Under the pieces are notes generated by a model. That model had not been told where the DNA came from. It ran no database searches and saw only the letters and a program-made list of their open reading frames with translations. A DNA stretch of 64,000 nt from Atherinomorus stipes (taxonomy: Eukaryota > Chordata > Actinopteri > Atheriniformes > Atherinidae): the NCBI GenBank assembly GCA_023101725.1, contig JALJCO010003890.1:32849-96848 (forward strand). Direction: 5' to 3'. Position numbers and translations under genes: made by a program. This document shows, in pieces, positions 1-12,211 of this stretch (the first letter of the stretch is position 1; each line of letters begins with the position of its first letter).

Positions 1-29
1 TTTCTACCAGCTACAGGACCAGATCACAT

Positions 30-1215
30 ATGGTGACACTGGTGTAATGATACTGGTGTAGAGATACTGGTGTAGTGATACTGGTGTAGTGATACTGGTG
101 TAGTGATACTGGTGTAGAGATACTGGTGTAGTGATACTGGTGTAATGATACTGGTGTAGTGATACTGGGGTAGAGATACTGGTGTAGTGATACTGGGGTA
201 GAGATACTGGTGTAGTGATACTGGTGTAGAGATACTGGTGTAATGATACTGGTGTAATGATACTGGTGTAGTGATACTGGGGTAGAGATACTGGTGTAGT
301 GATACTGGTGTAGTGATACTGGTGTAATGATACTGGTGTAGTGATACTGTTGTAGTGATAATGATGTAGTGATAGTGGTGTAGTGATACTGTTGTAGTGA
401 TACTTTTGTAATGATACCGGTGTAATGATACTGGTGTAGTGATACCGGTGTAGTGATACAGTGTAGTGATACTGTTGTAGTGATACTTTTGTAATGATAC
501 CGGTGTAATGATACTGGTGTAGTGATACTGGTGTAGTGATACTGGTGTAATGATACTGGTGTAGTGATACTGTTGTAGTGATAATGATGTAGTGATAGTG
601 GTGTAGTGATACTGTTGTAGTGATACTTTTGTAATGATACCGGTGTAATGATACTGGTGTAGTGATACCGGTGTAGTGATACCAGTGTAGTGATACTGTT
701 GTAGTGATACTTTTGTATGATACGTGTAATGATACCGGTGTAGTGATACTGTTGTAGTGATAATGATGTAGTGATAGTGGTGTAGTGATACTGTTGTAGT
801 GATACTTTTGTAATGATACCGGTGTAATGATACTGGTGTAGTGATACCGGTGTAGTGATACTGGTGTAGTGATACTGTTGTAGTGATAGTGGTGTAGTGA
901 TACTGTTGTAGTGATACTTTTGTAATGATACTGGTGTAATGATACTGGTGTAGTGATACCGGTGTAGTGATACTGTTGTAGTGATAGTGGTGTAGTGATA
1001 CTGTTGTAGTGATACTTTTGTAATGATACCGGTGTAATGATACCGGTGTAATGATACTGGTGTAGTGATACCGGTGTAGTGATACTGTTGTAGTAATAGT
1101 GGTGTAGTGATACTGTTGTAATGATACCGGTGTAATGATACCGGTGTAATGATACCGGTGTAATGATACTGGTGTAGTGATAGTGGTGTAGTGATACCGG
1201 TGTAGTGATACTGTT
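30..1215. repeat. 14-bp minisatellite array (~85 units)
   Basis: The unit reads TAGTGATACTGGTG, with variants in which tagt becomes taat or taga, and CTGG becomes CCGG, CTGT or CTTT. Variant blocks recur, for example around ATAATGATGTAG near 358, 581 and 751, so the array grew by block duplication as well as unit slippage. It begins close to the left edge of the window. Confidence 0.9.
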
Positions 1216-1279
1216 GTGATGTACGAGTTTACTGGTGTGTTTACTGGTTTATATATATATATTCTACGGGTCTACGGCT

Positions 1280-2022
1280 CTTGGACATCTACGGACATCT
1301 CGGAATTTCGGGCATCTCGGGCATCTACGGACATCTATGGCATCTCGGACATCCACGGGCATCTACGGACATTTCAGGCTCTACGGACATCTACGGAATT
1401 TCGGGCATCTACGGACATTTCGGGCATCTACGGATCTACGGACATTTCGGGAACGGACATTTCGGGCTCTACGGACATTTCGGGCACTACGGACTCCGGA
1501 CATTTCGGGCTCTACGGACTCTACGGACATTTCGGGCTCTACGGATTTCGGCTCACGGCTCTACGGACATTTCGGGTCTACGGACTCTCGGATTTCGGGC
1601 ATCTCGGCTCTCGCTCTACGGATTCGGGCTCGGCTCACGGACATTTCGGGCTCTACGGCATCTACGGACATTTCGGGCATCTCGGATCTACGGCTCTAGG
1701 ACATACGGACATTTACGGGTCTCGGCATTTCGGGCCTCGGACATTTCGGCATTTCGGGCTCTCGGCATTTCGGGCATCTCGGGTCTCGGCTTTCGGGTCA
1801 CGGCATTTCGGCTCTACGGCTTCGGCATTTCGGGCTCTAAGCTCTACGGACACTCGGGTCTCGGCATTTCGGGTCTCGGCTTCGGCATCGGCATCCGGAC
1901 ATTTCGGGCATCTATGGACATCTACGGACATCTACGGACATCTACGGGCATCTACGGACATCTACGGACATCTACGGACATCTACGGACATTTACGGGCA
2001 TCTATGGACATCTACGGACAGC
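1280..2022. repeat. Degenerate 10-bp minisatellite
   Basis: Built from ~10-bp units such as GGACATCTAC, GGACATTTCG and GGCATTTCGG. It is cleanest at the right end (1920-2020) and degenerate on the left. The open frames here, up to about 300 codons, are low-complexity translations of the unit and are not genes. Confidence 0.85.
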
Positions 2023-3837
2023 ACTGATTCTTTATCACCTTTTACATTTTACGACTCCAAGTTCTGCTCACATCCATCTGAAACTCTAGAGGACCCTTCA
2101 GAGCTCCGGTCTGCTGCATCCTAAGATGTGTTCGGGTTAGGCCATCAGCCCTGGAGGCAGCTGTGGAGGAGGGGGCTTCTGTCAGGTCCACACAGGTGTC
2201 CTGGGCCAAATTTAACTCGACATCTGTGCTGGGAGGAGTCAGCCTTCATCTCATCCTCTGTTTACACTGAAATGAACCAGCCCACCACCGTACAGCCATG
2301 ACTTCAGAGCGAGCCAAAGATGGGAAAGTGCGACCGGCTGCAGAGTGAGTCACCGTGAACCCCCCCTGAAAGAGCAGCTGCTGTTCTGTTCAGCGCTGCT
2401 TTGGAAAGGTGAAGGAGACCGAGTCAAAAGCATCGGGCTGTTTTATAAGTGGATGAAAATAATGTAAATTTAACCTCCGATATCATCTGATTCAAAAATA
2501 TAATAATCATGACTGAAGTCATTATTTAAGCACGACAGCATCATTAATGACATCACCAGCTTCTGCTGTCAGAGAGCTGATCTGAAGCCTGATGCTCCAG
2601 TCCTGTAAAGCATATGGCAGTATATTACTATTCGTCCACGTTTCGTCACCCCCAGGGCTTTGCCAGCACCCCCACAAAAGTTATATCAAAACGTGCATCT
2701 CGGCTGGGAATGGTGTGCTTGCTTTTATGCTGAACAAAACTGTAACGGTGTTTGCAAAATTCGCAAAAAACTGCGAGAAATGAATGGGATTTAGTCAAAA
2801 TCAGACAAAAAACAAACAAAAAACAGGTCACTTTGGAGATACATAGCTCGGCCACACCATCATGTAGAAACATCATTCAAAGCTTAAGCAGGTCATGAAA
2901 GATTTAACTTTTGCCATGTGAAAGGATATTCACATTTCTGTTACGGTTATGACACAATGGCAAATATGTTTTAGGAAAAATCAGAAAAAGCCCCAAAATC
3001 CCTCCACACTCTAAATATAGAAGCATTTTCAGGTGTGAAACAAATGCCCGTAACTCCTACAGCTTCCATCGTACGACATAAATTTTATATAAAACATAAG
3101 AAAACTTGCTTCATTGGGGACGTCTGCTCAATATTTGCTCAGATGCACCGTTTTTGAGTTACGTTGCTCCAAAGTCGACGTGCGCCTTGCGTTGACTTCA
3201 GTTCTGACTGATCAAAAATGACTACCGAGTTTTAAACTCGCCACTGTTTAAATTTCGTTCACAGTAGGATAAAAAACATAAATGTCTGAGTTTCTCAAAG
3301 CCTCGTGGCGCTCACGGTGAAAACATTATTTTGATATCTCTTACGGTTTTCTCTCAGATGAGAGTTGTTCGGGGAGTGCACACGCACTATTTTCAGTGTA
3401 GTTCTGTCTGTGTAACTGCCATTTCACACAGGCAGGCTCCGTTGCCTAGCAACGCTCAACGAGGCAGCTCCGTGTGTCACGCGCACACATTTCCTCACAC
3501 TGCAATAATATCTCAGAGCAGCTGGATGATGAAGCGGATCCTCCACAGGTTTCCGTAGATTATAACGGACATGAGTGATCCTGGGCCGTCTGACAGTGTT
3601 CATATACAGACGAATGCGACGGCTTCTTCTCTATTTTCTCACTGACTGTCTGTCTCACAGTGTTTCTGTTAGGGCTGAACGATTTGGGGAAAAAATCTAA
3701 TTGTGATTTTTTTTTGCCATTTAAAATGTGATTTTTTCATGAGTTTTCCATGCAGAATTTCCCCATGAAATCCAGGGAAGCAGCAGTTCAGTGAAACAAA
3801 AACATGATCAAACCAATGAATCCTTCCAGAAGGCAAG
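2023..3837. other. Non-repetitive stretch, no recognised gene
   Basis: Largely single-copy-looking, AT-rich DNA. It holds an X-box-like motif (3441-3453) and a short possible first exon (2298-2344, see findings). No recognisable protein was found in either strand. Confidence 0.5.
3441..3453. promoter_or_regulatory. Consensus X-box (RFX-type) motif
   Basis: GTTGCCTAGCAAC is a palindrome of two RFX half-sites around a single C/T centre and fits the consensus GTNRCC-RGYAAC. No gene start is recognised nearby, so function is unproven. Confidence 0.35.
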
Positions 3838-4118
3838 AACTTAAAGGAGAACTTTCTGTTTTTTTTTTCATCCTGGACCTTATTTCTAAGAGTTTATATG
3901 TGCATTTACTCACCGGTAAAATTTCTGCATCACTTTGACTCCGGATATTTAGCTGAGTCGCCCTTCCTTTGCAGTTTGTTGGTGTCTGGCTAGTGAGCTG
4001 CATCAAGCGCACGGCCTTTAGAGTGCAGAGAAGCCCCCCAGTAACTAACGGAGAGGTAACTCTGATCTCACAGGACAATAGTACTCGTTCGTTCGTTTGT
4101 TCATTCTACTTAAAGTAT
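3838..4118. mobile_element. Short DNA element, family A copy 1
   Basis: Begins TTAAAGGAGAACTTTCTG, followed by a T-run, TGGACCTTATTTCTA and TGCATTTACTCACCGGTAAA, and ends near CATTCTACTTAAAG. The same blocks recur at 16508-16790 and, reversed, at 43110-43262. The TTAA-type ends suggest a non-autonomous DNA transposon. The superfamily is not certain. Confidence 0.6.
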
Positions 4119-5029
4119 TGATCACTCTGATGATGCTTTAAATGTTGAAACAAGTTTGTTGTGTTGCCACGTGAAGTAGCAACTTTTGCTAGGCAAGTTT
4201 GGCACAATACCCGCTCTCTTGAACGTGTGTGTGTGTGTGTGTGTGTGTGCGTGGGGGGGGGGGGGGGGGGGCTGCATAGCATTCAAAATTTCCAGTTGTT
4301 ATTGTAAATCATCAGTCTGGTTTCCTAGACTGCAGGAAATGTTGCAAACAGAATTTTGAAATGTCTTTGCCAGCTGAGACCCAGAGGATAGCTGCCCCCC
4401 CTTTCCTTCTCGTTGATTTGGCTGCAGGTTTCAATGCAAGGACATCTGCTCCCCCATCAGAGGTGCCCCAGATCTGAACAAATCAGCTGGCAGTAGTAAT
4501 TTCTCCGCTGGTCATTCATCCAGAATGAGTCTGGCTCCTCCATGGATGCGACGCGCGGCTCGAACGTGAAGGTAGACAGAATCTGTTCACATCAGACAGA
4601 CCGACAGATGACAGACAGCCAACAAACCAACTCCACATCACACTGAAAGCACAACATTTAGAGATTTAGTCGATTATGAGATTTTTATGTTCAATATAAT
4701 ACATTAAAAAGTACTACAGAGTATCCAGGAGTCGTTTCAGGTGAGGGCCAGTTTGTTGAAGCTTGTTTGAGTTTAATTTGTTCAACAGATTTCTTATTTT
4801 GGACGAAATGACTGCAAGTGGATCGGCCCGGATAAGTATTTTTACTTCAGCCTACTTCTTTCTTTTTTTTTTTTTTAATTATGTGCGTTTGTTTGAAAAA
4901 GAAAAAATAACTGTTCTGTCTGATTGTGTCTGAAAGAGAGAAGACGGCATGAAAGTTCAACCAAGACATTTTAATACAAGCGTTCAAGTCAAAACGCTGT
5001 GCGTGTTATTTACAGACCTCAGAATTATT
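4119..5029. other. Unassigned sequence with GT microsatellite and G-run
   Basis: Contains an alternating GT tract (about 4225-4248) running into a 19-nt G-run (4253-4271). Nothing coding is recognised in the rest. Confidence 0.5.
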
Positions 5030-5490
5030 CACACCCTCCGATTAAAGAAGGAAAGAAAATCATCTGTCAGTGACAAAAGATCAAAAAATGACAAAAATAA
5101 TAAATAAAAAATTATATGAAAATCATGACGTTGATTCTGAATTGTGGTTCAACAGAAATATTAAAAACAAACAGATAATAAAACGAGTAAACAAGCATGA
5201 TGGGAGCCAATCACTGCAATCAGGTGTTTCTGTAACGTCCAATCAGACGTCTGCACCTGCTGGCAGGTATGTTGGTCCATGTTCATGGGGAAGCTGCTCT
5301 GATGTGTCTGAGACAGTTTTGTTTATTTTATTATTATTATTTTCAACCACAATTCAAAAGCAATGTTTCATATCACTAAATTATAATTTTGTAAATTTTT
5401 ATTTATTATTCGTTTCTTGTTATTTGAATTACTGTTGTAAATAGCTTTTTCTTTAATTGGAGGGTATGAATAATTTTGGGAACGATTGTG
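5030..5490. mobile_element. Interspersed repeat, family D copy 1
   Basis: Matches 13690-14150 in the same orientation. Shared blocks include AACGTCCAATCAGACGTCTG, ATTAAAAACAAACA and a 3' TTTTCTTTAATTGGA block followed by GGTATGAATAA. The open frame of 124 codons here lies in this repeat and is not a gene. Class unknown. Confidence 0.6.
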
Positions 5491-5619
5491 TGGATGAAGG
5501 ACATGTTAGACCATCCAACAGCAACATAGCAACTCATTTTTTTCTTCAGATGTTTTATTACTCAAAAATATGAGGTGACATACAACATACGTTCATGTGG
5601 GCATGAAAATACATACAAG

Positions 5620-6350
5620 TACTACCCAAAAAAATAGAATATCCTGAAAAAGTTCATGTATTTCTGTAATTCAACTTAAAAGGTGCAATTTACATTTTGT
5701 TTAGACAAATAATGTGCGAATAATTATGTTTCAAGCTTTTGTTTGTTTGGATGTTGCTGATTAGAAGTTGCAGCTTAAGAAAACCTCAAATTCTAAAACT
5801 CCAAAAACTAGAATACTATGAAAAGCTCCAGTATTGCAGGTTCAGAGTGTCACATTCTAATCAGGTCAGTAATCCAAACACCTCCATAAGTACCCTGAGC
5901 CTTTAAAAAGTCTCTGTGTTGGTTTAGAAGAATTCACAATCATGGGGAAGATGCTGGGCTGCACGGTGGTGTGGTGGTTAGCACCGCAGCCTCACAGTAA
6001 GAAGGTCGCTAGTTCAATTCCCGGCTGGGGAGGGGGTTTGAACAATTCCAACCGTGGCCTTCCTGTGTGGAGTTTGCATGTTCTCCCCGTGTATGCGTGG
6101 GTTCTCTCCGGGTTCTCCGGCTTCCTCCCACAGTCCAAAGACATGCATGTTAGGTTATTTGATCACTCTAAATTGCCCCTAAGAATGAATGTGAGCGGGT
6201 GTACCCCGCCTCTCGCCTGATAATAGCTGGGATAGACTCCAGCAACCCCCGCGACCCTGAACTGGATAAGCGGTACAGAAAATGACATGAAAATGACTGG
6301 GGAAGATGCTGATCTGACAGTTGTGCAGAAAACCATCATTGATTCTCGGT
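5620..6350 (+). mobile_element. Tc1/mariner-like 5' end remnant, split by a SINE
   Basis: Starts with the end-like ACTACCCAAAAAAATAGAAT and runs to an ATG at 5942. After the SINE, 6308-6343 reads ADLTVVQKTIID in one frame, which resembles the N-terminus of fish Tc1-like transposases. The ATG and this segment are out of frame, and the rest of the transposase is missing, so it is dead. The terminal ~200 bp recurs reversed at 62500-62708. Confidence 0.6.
5957..6298 (+). mobile_element. tRNA-derived SINE-like retroposon with 13-bp target-site duplication
   Basis: The head GGCTGCACGGTGGTGTGGTG is followed by GGTTAGCAC (A-box-like) and AGTTCAATTCC (B-box-like), then the widespread fish body (TGTGGAGTTTGCATGTTCTC, CCCGCGACCCTGAACTGGAT) and a tail near AAAATGACATG. 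It is flanked by GGGGAAGATGCTG at 5944-5956 and 6299-6311, a perfect duplication expected from LINE-mediated insertion. Confidence 0.75.
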
Positions 6351-6714
6351 CTTGAGCTGAACTAGTCTTGGTCTCGGTTTAGGCGGTCTTGACTTTGGCC
6401 ACTTTGGGCTACATGGAAGATGGACATTGGGTTGAATCTTTCATGAGACCTAAATAATAAGTGAGTAGTGACCCCTCCTGTTCCAAATGTGTTAAGTGTG
6501 AGTTTTATGTAAAATTTGTTTTTGGAAAATAAATAAATAAATAAATAAAGAGTATATTTTTAAAATGAATGAATCTCAAGTCAAAGAATCAGAATTGAAC
6601 TGGATGGTGAGGTTTGTAAGGATGCCGGCTCAGACGGCTGGATAAGGAACAGCAGTTTGGTTAACAATCGTATGAAAACACGTTTGAACAGATTCAAACC
6701 ACAAAGTCACAAAT
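6351..6714. other. Unassigned spacer with AAAT microsatellite
   Basis: An AAAT tract lies at about 6527-6550. Nothing else is recognised. Confidence 0.5.
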
Positions 6715-9700
6715 CCTGAATGCAGCATCAGGTGACCTGTTCACCAGTTTTCCTGATGGCAGCATCAGGTGACCTGTTCACCAGTTTTCCCGACTGCAGC
6801 ATCAGGTGACCTGTTCACCAGTTTTCCTGATGGCAGCATCAGGTGACCTGTTCACCAGTTTTCCTGACGGCAGCATCAGGTGACCTGTTCACCAGTTTTC
6901 CTGACTGCAGCATCAGGTGACCTGTTCACCAGTTTCCCTGACTGCAGCATCAGGTGACCTGTTCACCAGTTTTCCTGACTGCAGCATCAGGTGACCTGTT
7001 CACCAGTTTTCCTGACTGCAGCATCAGGTGACCTGTTCACCAGTTTTCCTGACTGCAGCATCAGGTGACCTGTTCACCAGTTTTCCTGACTGCAGCATCA
7101 GGTGACCTGTTCACCAGTTTTCCTGACTGCAGCAAGGTGACCTGTTCACCAGTTTTCCTGACTGCAGCATCAGGTGACCTGTTCACCAGTTTTCCTGACT
7201 GCAGCATCAGGTGACCTGTTCACCAGTTTTCCTGACTGCAGCATCAGGTGACCTGTTCACCAGTTTTCCTGACGGCAGCATCAGGTGACCTGTTCACCAG
7301 TTTTCCTGACTGCAGCAATGGTGACCTGTTCACCAGTTTTCCTGACTGCAGCATCAGGTGACCTGTTCACCAGTTTTCCTGCCTGCAGCATCAGGTGACC
7401 TGTTCACCAGTTTTCCTGACTGCAGCATCAGGTGACCTGTTCACCAGTTTTCCTGACTGCAGCATCAGGTGACCTGTTCACCAGTTTTCCTGACTGCAGC
7501 ATCAGGTGACCTGTTCACCAGTTTTCCTGATTGCAGCATCAGGTGACCTGTTCACCAGTTTTCCTGACTGCAGCAATGGTGACCTGTTCACCAGTTTTCC
7601 TGACGGCAGCATCAGGTGACCTGTTCACCAGTTTTCCTGACTGCAGCATCAGGTGACCTGTTCACCAGTTTTCCTGACGGCAGCATCAGGTGACCTGTTC
7701 ACCAGTTTTCCTGACGGCAGCATCAGGTGACCTGTTCACCAGTTTTCCTGACTGCAGCATCAGGTGACCTGTTCACCAGTTTTCCTGACTGCAGCATCAG
7801 GTGACCTGTTCACCAGTTTTCCTGACTGCAGCATCAGGTGACCTGTTCACCAGTTTTCCTGACTGCAGCATCAGGTGACCTGTTCACCAGTTTTCCTGAC
7901 GGCAGCATCAGGTGACCTGTTCACCAGTTTTCCTGACTGCAGCATCAGGTGACCTGTTCACCAGTTTTCCCGACTGCAGCATCAGGTGACCTGTTCACCA
8001 GTTTTCCTGACTGCAGCATCATGTGACCTGTTCACCAGTTTTCCTGCCTGCATCAGGTGACCTGTTCACCAGTTTTCCTGACTGCAGCATCGGGTGACCT
8101 GTTCACCAGTTTTCCTGACTGCAGCATCAGGTGACCTGTTCACCAGTTTTCCTGACTGCAGCATCAGGTGACCTGTTCACCAGTTTTCCCGACTGCAGCA
8201 TCAGGTGACCTGTTCACCAGTTTTCCTGACTGCAGCATCATGTGACCTGTTCACCAGTTTTCCTGCCTGCATCAGGTGACCTGTTCACCAGTTTTCCTGA
8301 CGGCAGCATCAGGTGACCTGTTCACCAGTTTTCCTGACTGCAGCATCAGGTGACCTGTTCACCAGTTTTCCTGACTGCAGCATCAGGTGACCTGTTCACC
8401 AGTTTTCCTGACGGCAGCATCAGGTGACCTGTTCACCAGTTTTCCTGACTGCAGCAATGGTGACCTGTTCACCAGTTTTCCTGACGGCAGCATCAGGTGA
8501 CCTGTGACCTGTTCACCAGTTTTCCTAACGGCAGCATCAGGTGACCTGTTCACCAGTTTTCCTGACTGCAGCAATGGTGACCTGTTCACCAGTTTTCCTG
8601 ACTGCAGCATCAGGTGACCTGTTCACCAGTTTTCCTGACTGCAGCATCAGGTGACCTGTTCACCAGTTTTCCTGACTGCAGCATCAGGTGACCTGTTCAC
8701 CAGTTTTCCTGACGGCAGCATCAGGTGACCTGTTCACCAGTTTTCCTGACTGCAGCAATGGTGACCTGTTCACCAGTTTTCCTGACTGCAGCATCAGGTG
8801 ACCTGTTCACCAGTTTTCCTGCCTGCAGCATCAGGTGACCTGTTCACCAGTTTTCCTGACTGCAGCATCAGGTGACCTGTTCACCAGTTTTCCTGACGGC
8901 AGCATCAGGTGACCTGTTCACCAGTTTTCCTGACTGCAGCAATGGTGACCTGTTCACCAGTTTTCCTGACTGCAGCATCAGGTGACCTGTTCACCAGTTT
9001 TCCTGCCTGCAGCATCGGGTGACCTGTTCACCAGTTTTCCTGACGGCAGCATCGGGTGACCTGTTCACCAGTTTTCCTGACTGCAGCATCAGGTGACCTG
9101 TTCACCAGTTTTCCTGACTGCAGCATCGGGTGACCTGTTCACCGGTTTTCCTGACTGCAGCATCAGGTGACCTGTTCACCAGTTTTCCTGACTGCAGCAT
9201 CAGGTGACCTGTTCACCAGTTTTCCTGACTGCAGCATCAGGTGACCTGTTCACCAGTTTTCCTGATTGCAGCATCAGGTGACCTGTTCACCAGTTTTCCT
9301 GACTGCAGCAATGGTGACCTGTTCACCAGTTTTCCTGACGGCAGCATCAGGTGACCTGTTCACCAGTTTTCCTGACTGCAGCATCAGGTGACCTGTTCAC
9401 CAGTTTTCCTGACTGCAGCATCAGGTGACCTGTTCACCAGTTTTCCTGACGGCAGCATCAGGTGACCTGTTCACCAGTTTTCCTGACTGCAGCATCAGGT
9501 GACCTGTTCACCAGTTTTCCCGACTGCAGCATCAGGTGACCTGTTCACCAGTTTTCCTGACTGCAGCATCATGTGACCTGTTCACCAGTTTTCCTGCCTG
9601 CATCAGGTGACCTGTTCACCAGTTTTCCTGACTGCAGCATCAGGTGACCTGTTCACCAGTTTTCCTGACTGCAGCATCGGGTGACCTGTTCACCAGTTTT

Positions 9701-12211
9701 CCTGACTGCAGCATCGGGTGACCTGTTCACCAGTTTTCCTGACGGCAGCATCAGGTGACCTGTTCACCAGTTTTCCTGACGGCAGCATCAGGTGACCTGT
9801 GACCTGTTCACCAGTTTTCCTAACGGCAGCATCAGGTGACCTGTTCACCAGTTTTCCTGCCTGCATCAGGTGACCTGTTCACCAGTTTTCCTGACGGCAG
9901 CATCATGTGACCTGTTCACCAGTTTTCCTGCCTGCATCAGGTGACCTGTTCACCAGTTTTCCCGACTGCAGCATCAGGTGACCTGTTCACCAGTTTTCCT
10001 GACTGCAGCATCAGGTGACCTGTTCACCAGTTTTCCTGACTGCAGCATCATGTGACCCGTTCACCAGTTTTCCTGACGGCAGCATCAGGTGACCCGTTCA
10101 CCAGTTTTCCTGACTGCAGCATCAGGTGACCTGTTCACCAGTTTTCCTGACTGCAGCATCAGGTGACCTGTTCACCAGTTTTCCTGACGGCAGCATCAGG
10201 TGACCTGTTCACCAGTTTTCCTGACGGCAGCATCAGGTGACCTGTTCACCAGTTTTCCTGCCTGCATCAGGTGACCTGTTCACCAGTTTTCCTGACTGCA
10301 GCATCAGGTGACCTGTTCACCAGTTTTCCTGACTGCAGCATCAGGTGACCTGTTCACCAGTTTTCCTGACTGCAGCATCAGGTGACCTGTTCACCAGTTT
10401 TCCTGACTGCAGCATCAGGTGACCTGTTCACCAGTTTTCCTGACTGCAGCATCAGGTGACCTGTTCACCAGTTTTCCTGACTGCAGCATCAGGTGACCTG
10501 TTCACCAGTTTTCCTGACTGCAGCATCAGGTGACCTGTTCACCAGTTTTCCTGACTGCAGCATCAGGTGACCTGTTCACCAGTTTTCCTGACGGCAGCAT
10601 CAGGTGACCTGTTCACCAGTTTTCCTGACTGCAGCATCAGGTGACCTGTTCACCAGTTTTCCTGACGGCAGCATCAGGTGACCTGTTCACCAGTTTTCCT
10701 GACTGCAGCATCAGGTGACCTGTTCACCAGTTTTCCTGACTGCAGCATCAGGTGACCTGTTCACCAGTTTTCCTGACTGCAGCATCAGGTGACCTGTTCA
10801 CCAGTTTTCCTGACGGCATCAGGTGACCTGTTCACCAGTTTTCCTGACGGCATCAGGTGACCTGTTCACCAGTTTTCCTGACGGCAGCATCAGGTGACCT
10901 GTTCACCAGTTTTCCTGATGGCAGCATCAGGTGACCTGTTCACCAGTTTTCCTGACTGCAGCATCAGGTGACCTGTTCACCAGTTTTCCTGACTGCAGCA
11001 TCAGGTGACCTGTTCACCAGTTTTCCTGACTGCAGCATCAGGTGACCTGTTCACCAGTTTTCCTGACTGCAGCATGTGACCTGTTCACCAGTTTTCCTGA
11101 CTGCAGCATCAGGTGACCTGTTCACCAGTTTTCCTGACTGCAGCATCAGGTGACCTGTTCACCAGTTTTCCTGATGGCAGCATCAGGTGACCTGTTCACC
11201 AGTTTTCCTGACTGCAGCATCAGGTGACCTGTTCACCAGTTTTCCTGCCTGCAGCATCAGGTGACCTGTTCACCAGTTTTCCTGACTGCAGCATCAGGTG
11301 ACCTGTTCACCAGTTTTCCTGACTGCAGCATCAGGTGACCTGTTCACCAGTTTTCCTGACTGCAGCATCAGGTGACCTGTTCACCAGTTTTCCTGACTGC
11401 AGCATCATGTGACCTGTTCACCAGTTTTCCTGACTGCAGCATCAGGTGACCTGTTCACCAGTTTTCCTGACTGCAGCATCAGGTGACCTGTTCACCAGTT
11501 TTCCTGACTGCAGCATCAGGTGACCTGTTCACCAGTTTTCCCGACTGCAGCATCAGGTGACCTGTTCACCAGTTTTCCTGACTGCAGCATCAGGTGACCT
11601 GTTCACCAGTTTTCCTGACTGCAGCATCAGGTGACCTGTTCACCAGTTTTCCTGACTGCAGCATCAGGTGACCTGTTCACCAGTTTTCCTGACTGCAGCA
11701 TCAGGTGACCTGTTCACCAGTTTTCCTGACTGCAGCATCAGATGACCTGTTCACCAGTTTTCCTGACTGCAGCATCAGGTGACCTGTTCACCAGTTTTCC
11801 TGACTGCAGCATCAGGTGACCTGTTCACCAGTTTTCCCGACTGCAGCATCAGGTGACCTGTTCACCAGTTTTCCCGACTGCAGCATCAGGTGACCTGTTC
11901 ACCAGTTTTCCTGACGGCAGCATCAGGTGACCTGTTCACCAGTTTTCCTGACTGCAGCATCAGGTGACCTGTTCACCAGTTTTCCTGACTGCAGCATCAG
12001 GTGACCTGTTCACCAGTTTTCCTGACTGCAGCATCAGGTGACCTGTTCACCAGTTTTCCTGACTGCAGCATCAGGTGACCTGTTCACCAGTTTTCCTGAC
12101 TGCAGCATCAGGTGACCTGTTCACCGGTTTTCCTGACTGCAGCATCAGGTGACCTGTTCACCAGTTTTCCTTACGGCAGCATCAGGTGACCTGTTCACCA
12201 GTTTTCCTGCG
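6715..12211. repeat. 37-bp minisatellite array (~148 units)
   Basis: Each unit is GCAGCATCAGGTGACCTGTT followed by CACCAGTTTTCCTGACT. The period is exactly 37 (for example 6722 to 6759). Common variants are GACGGCAGC for GACTGCAGC, GCAATGGTG for GCATCAGGTG, and a shortened CCTGCATCAGG. GGTGA-CCTGT-TCACC in each unit is an inverted repeat, and CAGGTGACCTG is a palindrome around a central G. Homogeneity is high across 5.5 kb. Confidence 0.95.

Noticed and set aside
1216..2124. Open frames of 150-300 codons in three plus-strand frames
   Set aside because: They lie on a degenerate 10-bp repeat and have no family resemblance.
5070..5444. 124-codon plus-strand open frame
   Set aside because: It lies in a dispersed repeat whose other copy (13690-14150) is not open in that frame.
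5957..6040. tRNA gene
   Set aside because: A-box and B-box-like motifs are part of a SINE head with a flanking target-site duplication; no full cloverleaf is apparent.
6715..12211. CRISPR-like array of ~37-bp repeats
   Set aside because: There are no unique spacers between units, no cas genes, and the DNA is eukaryotic.
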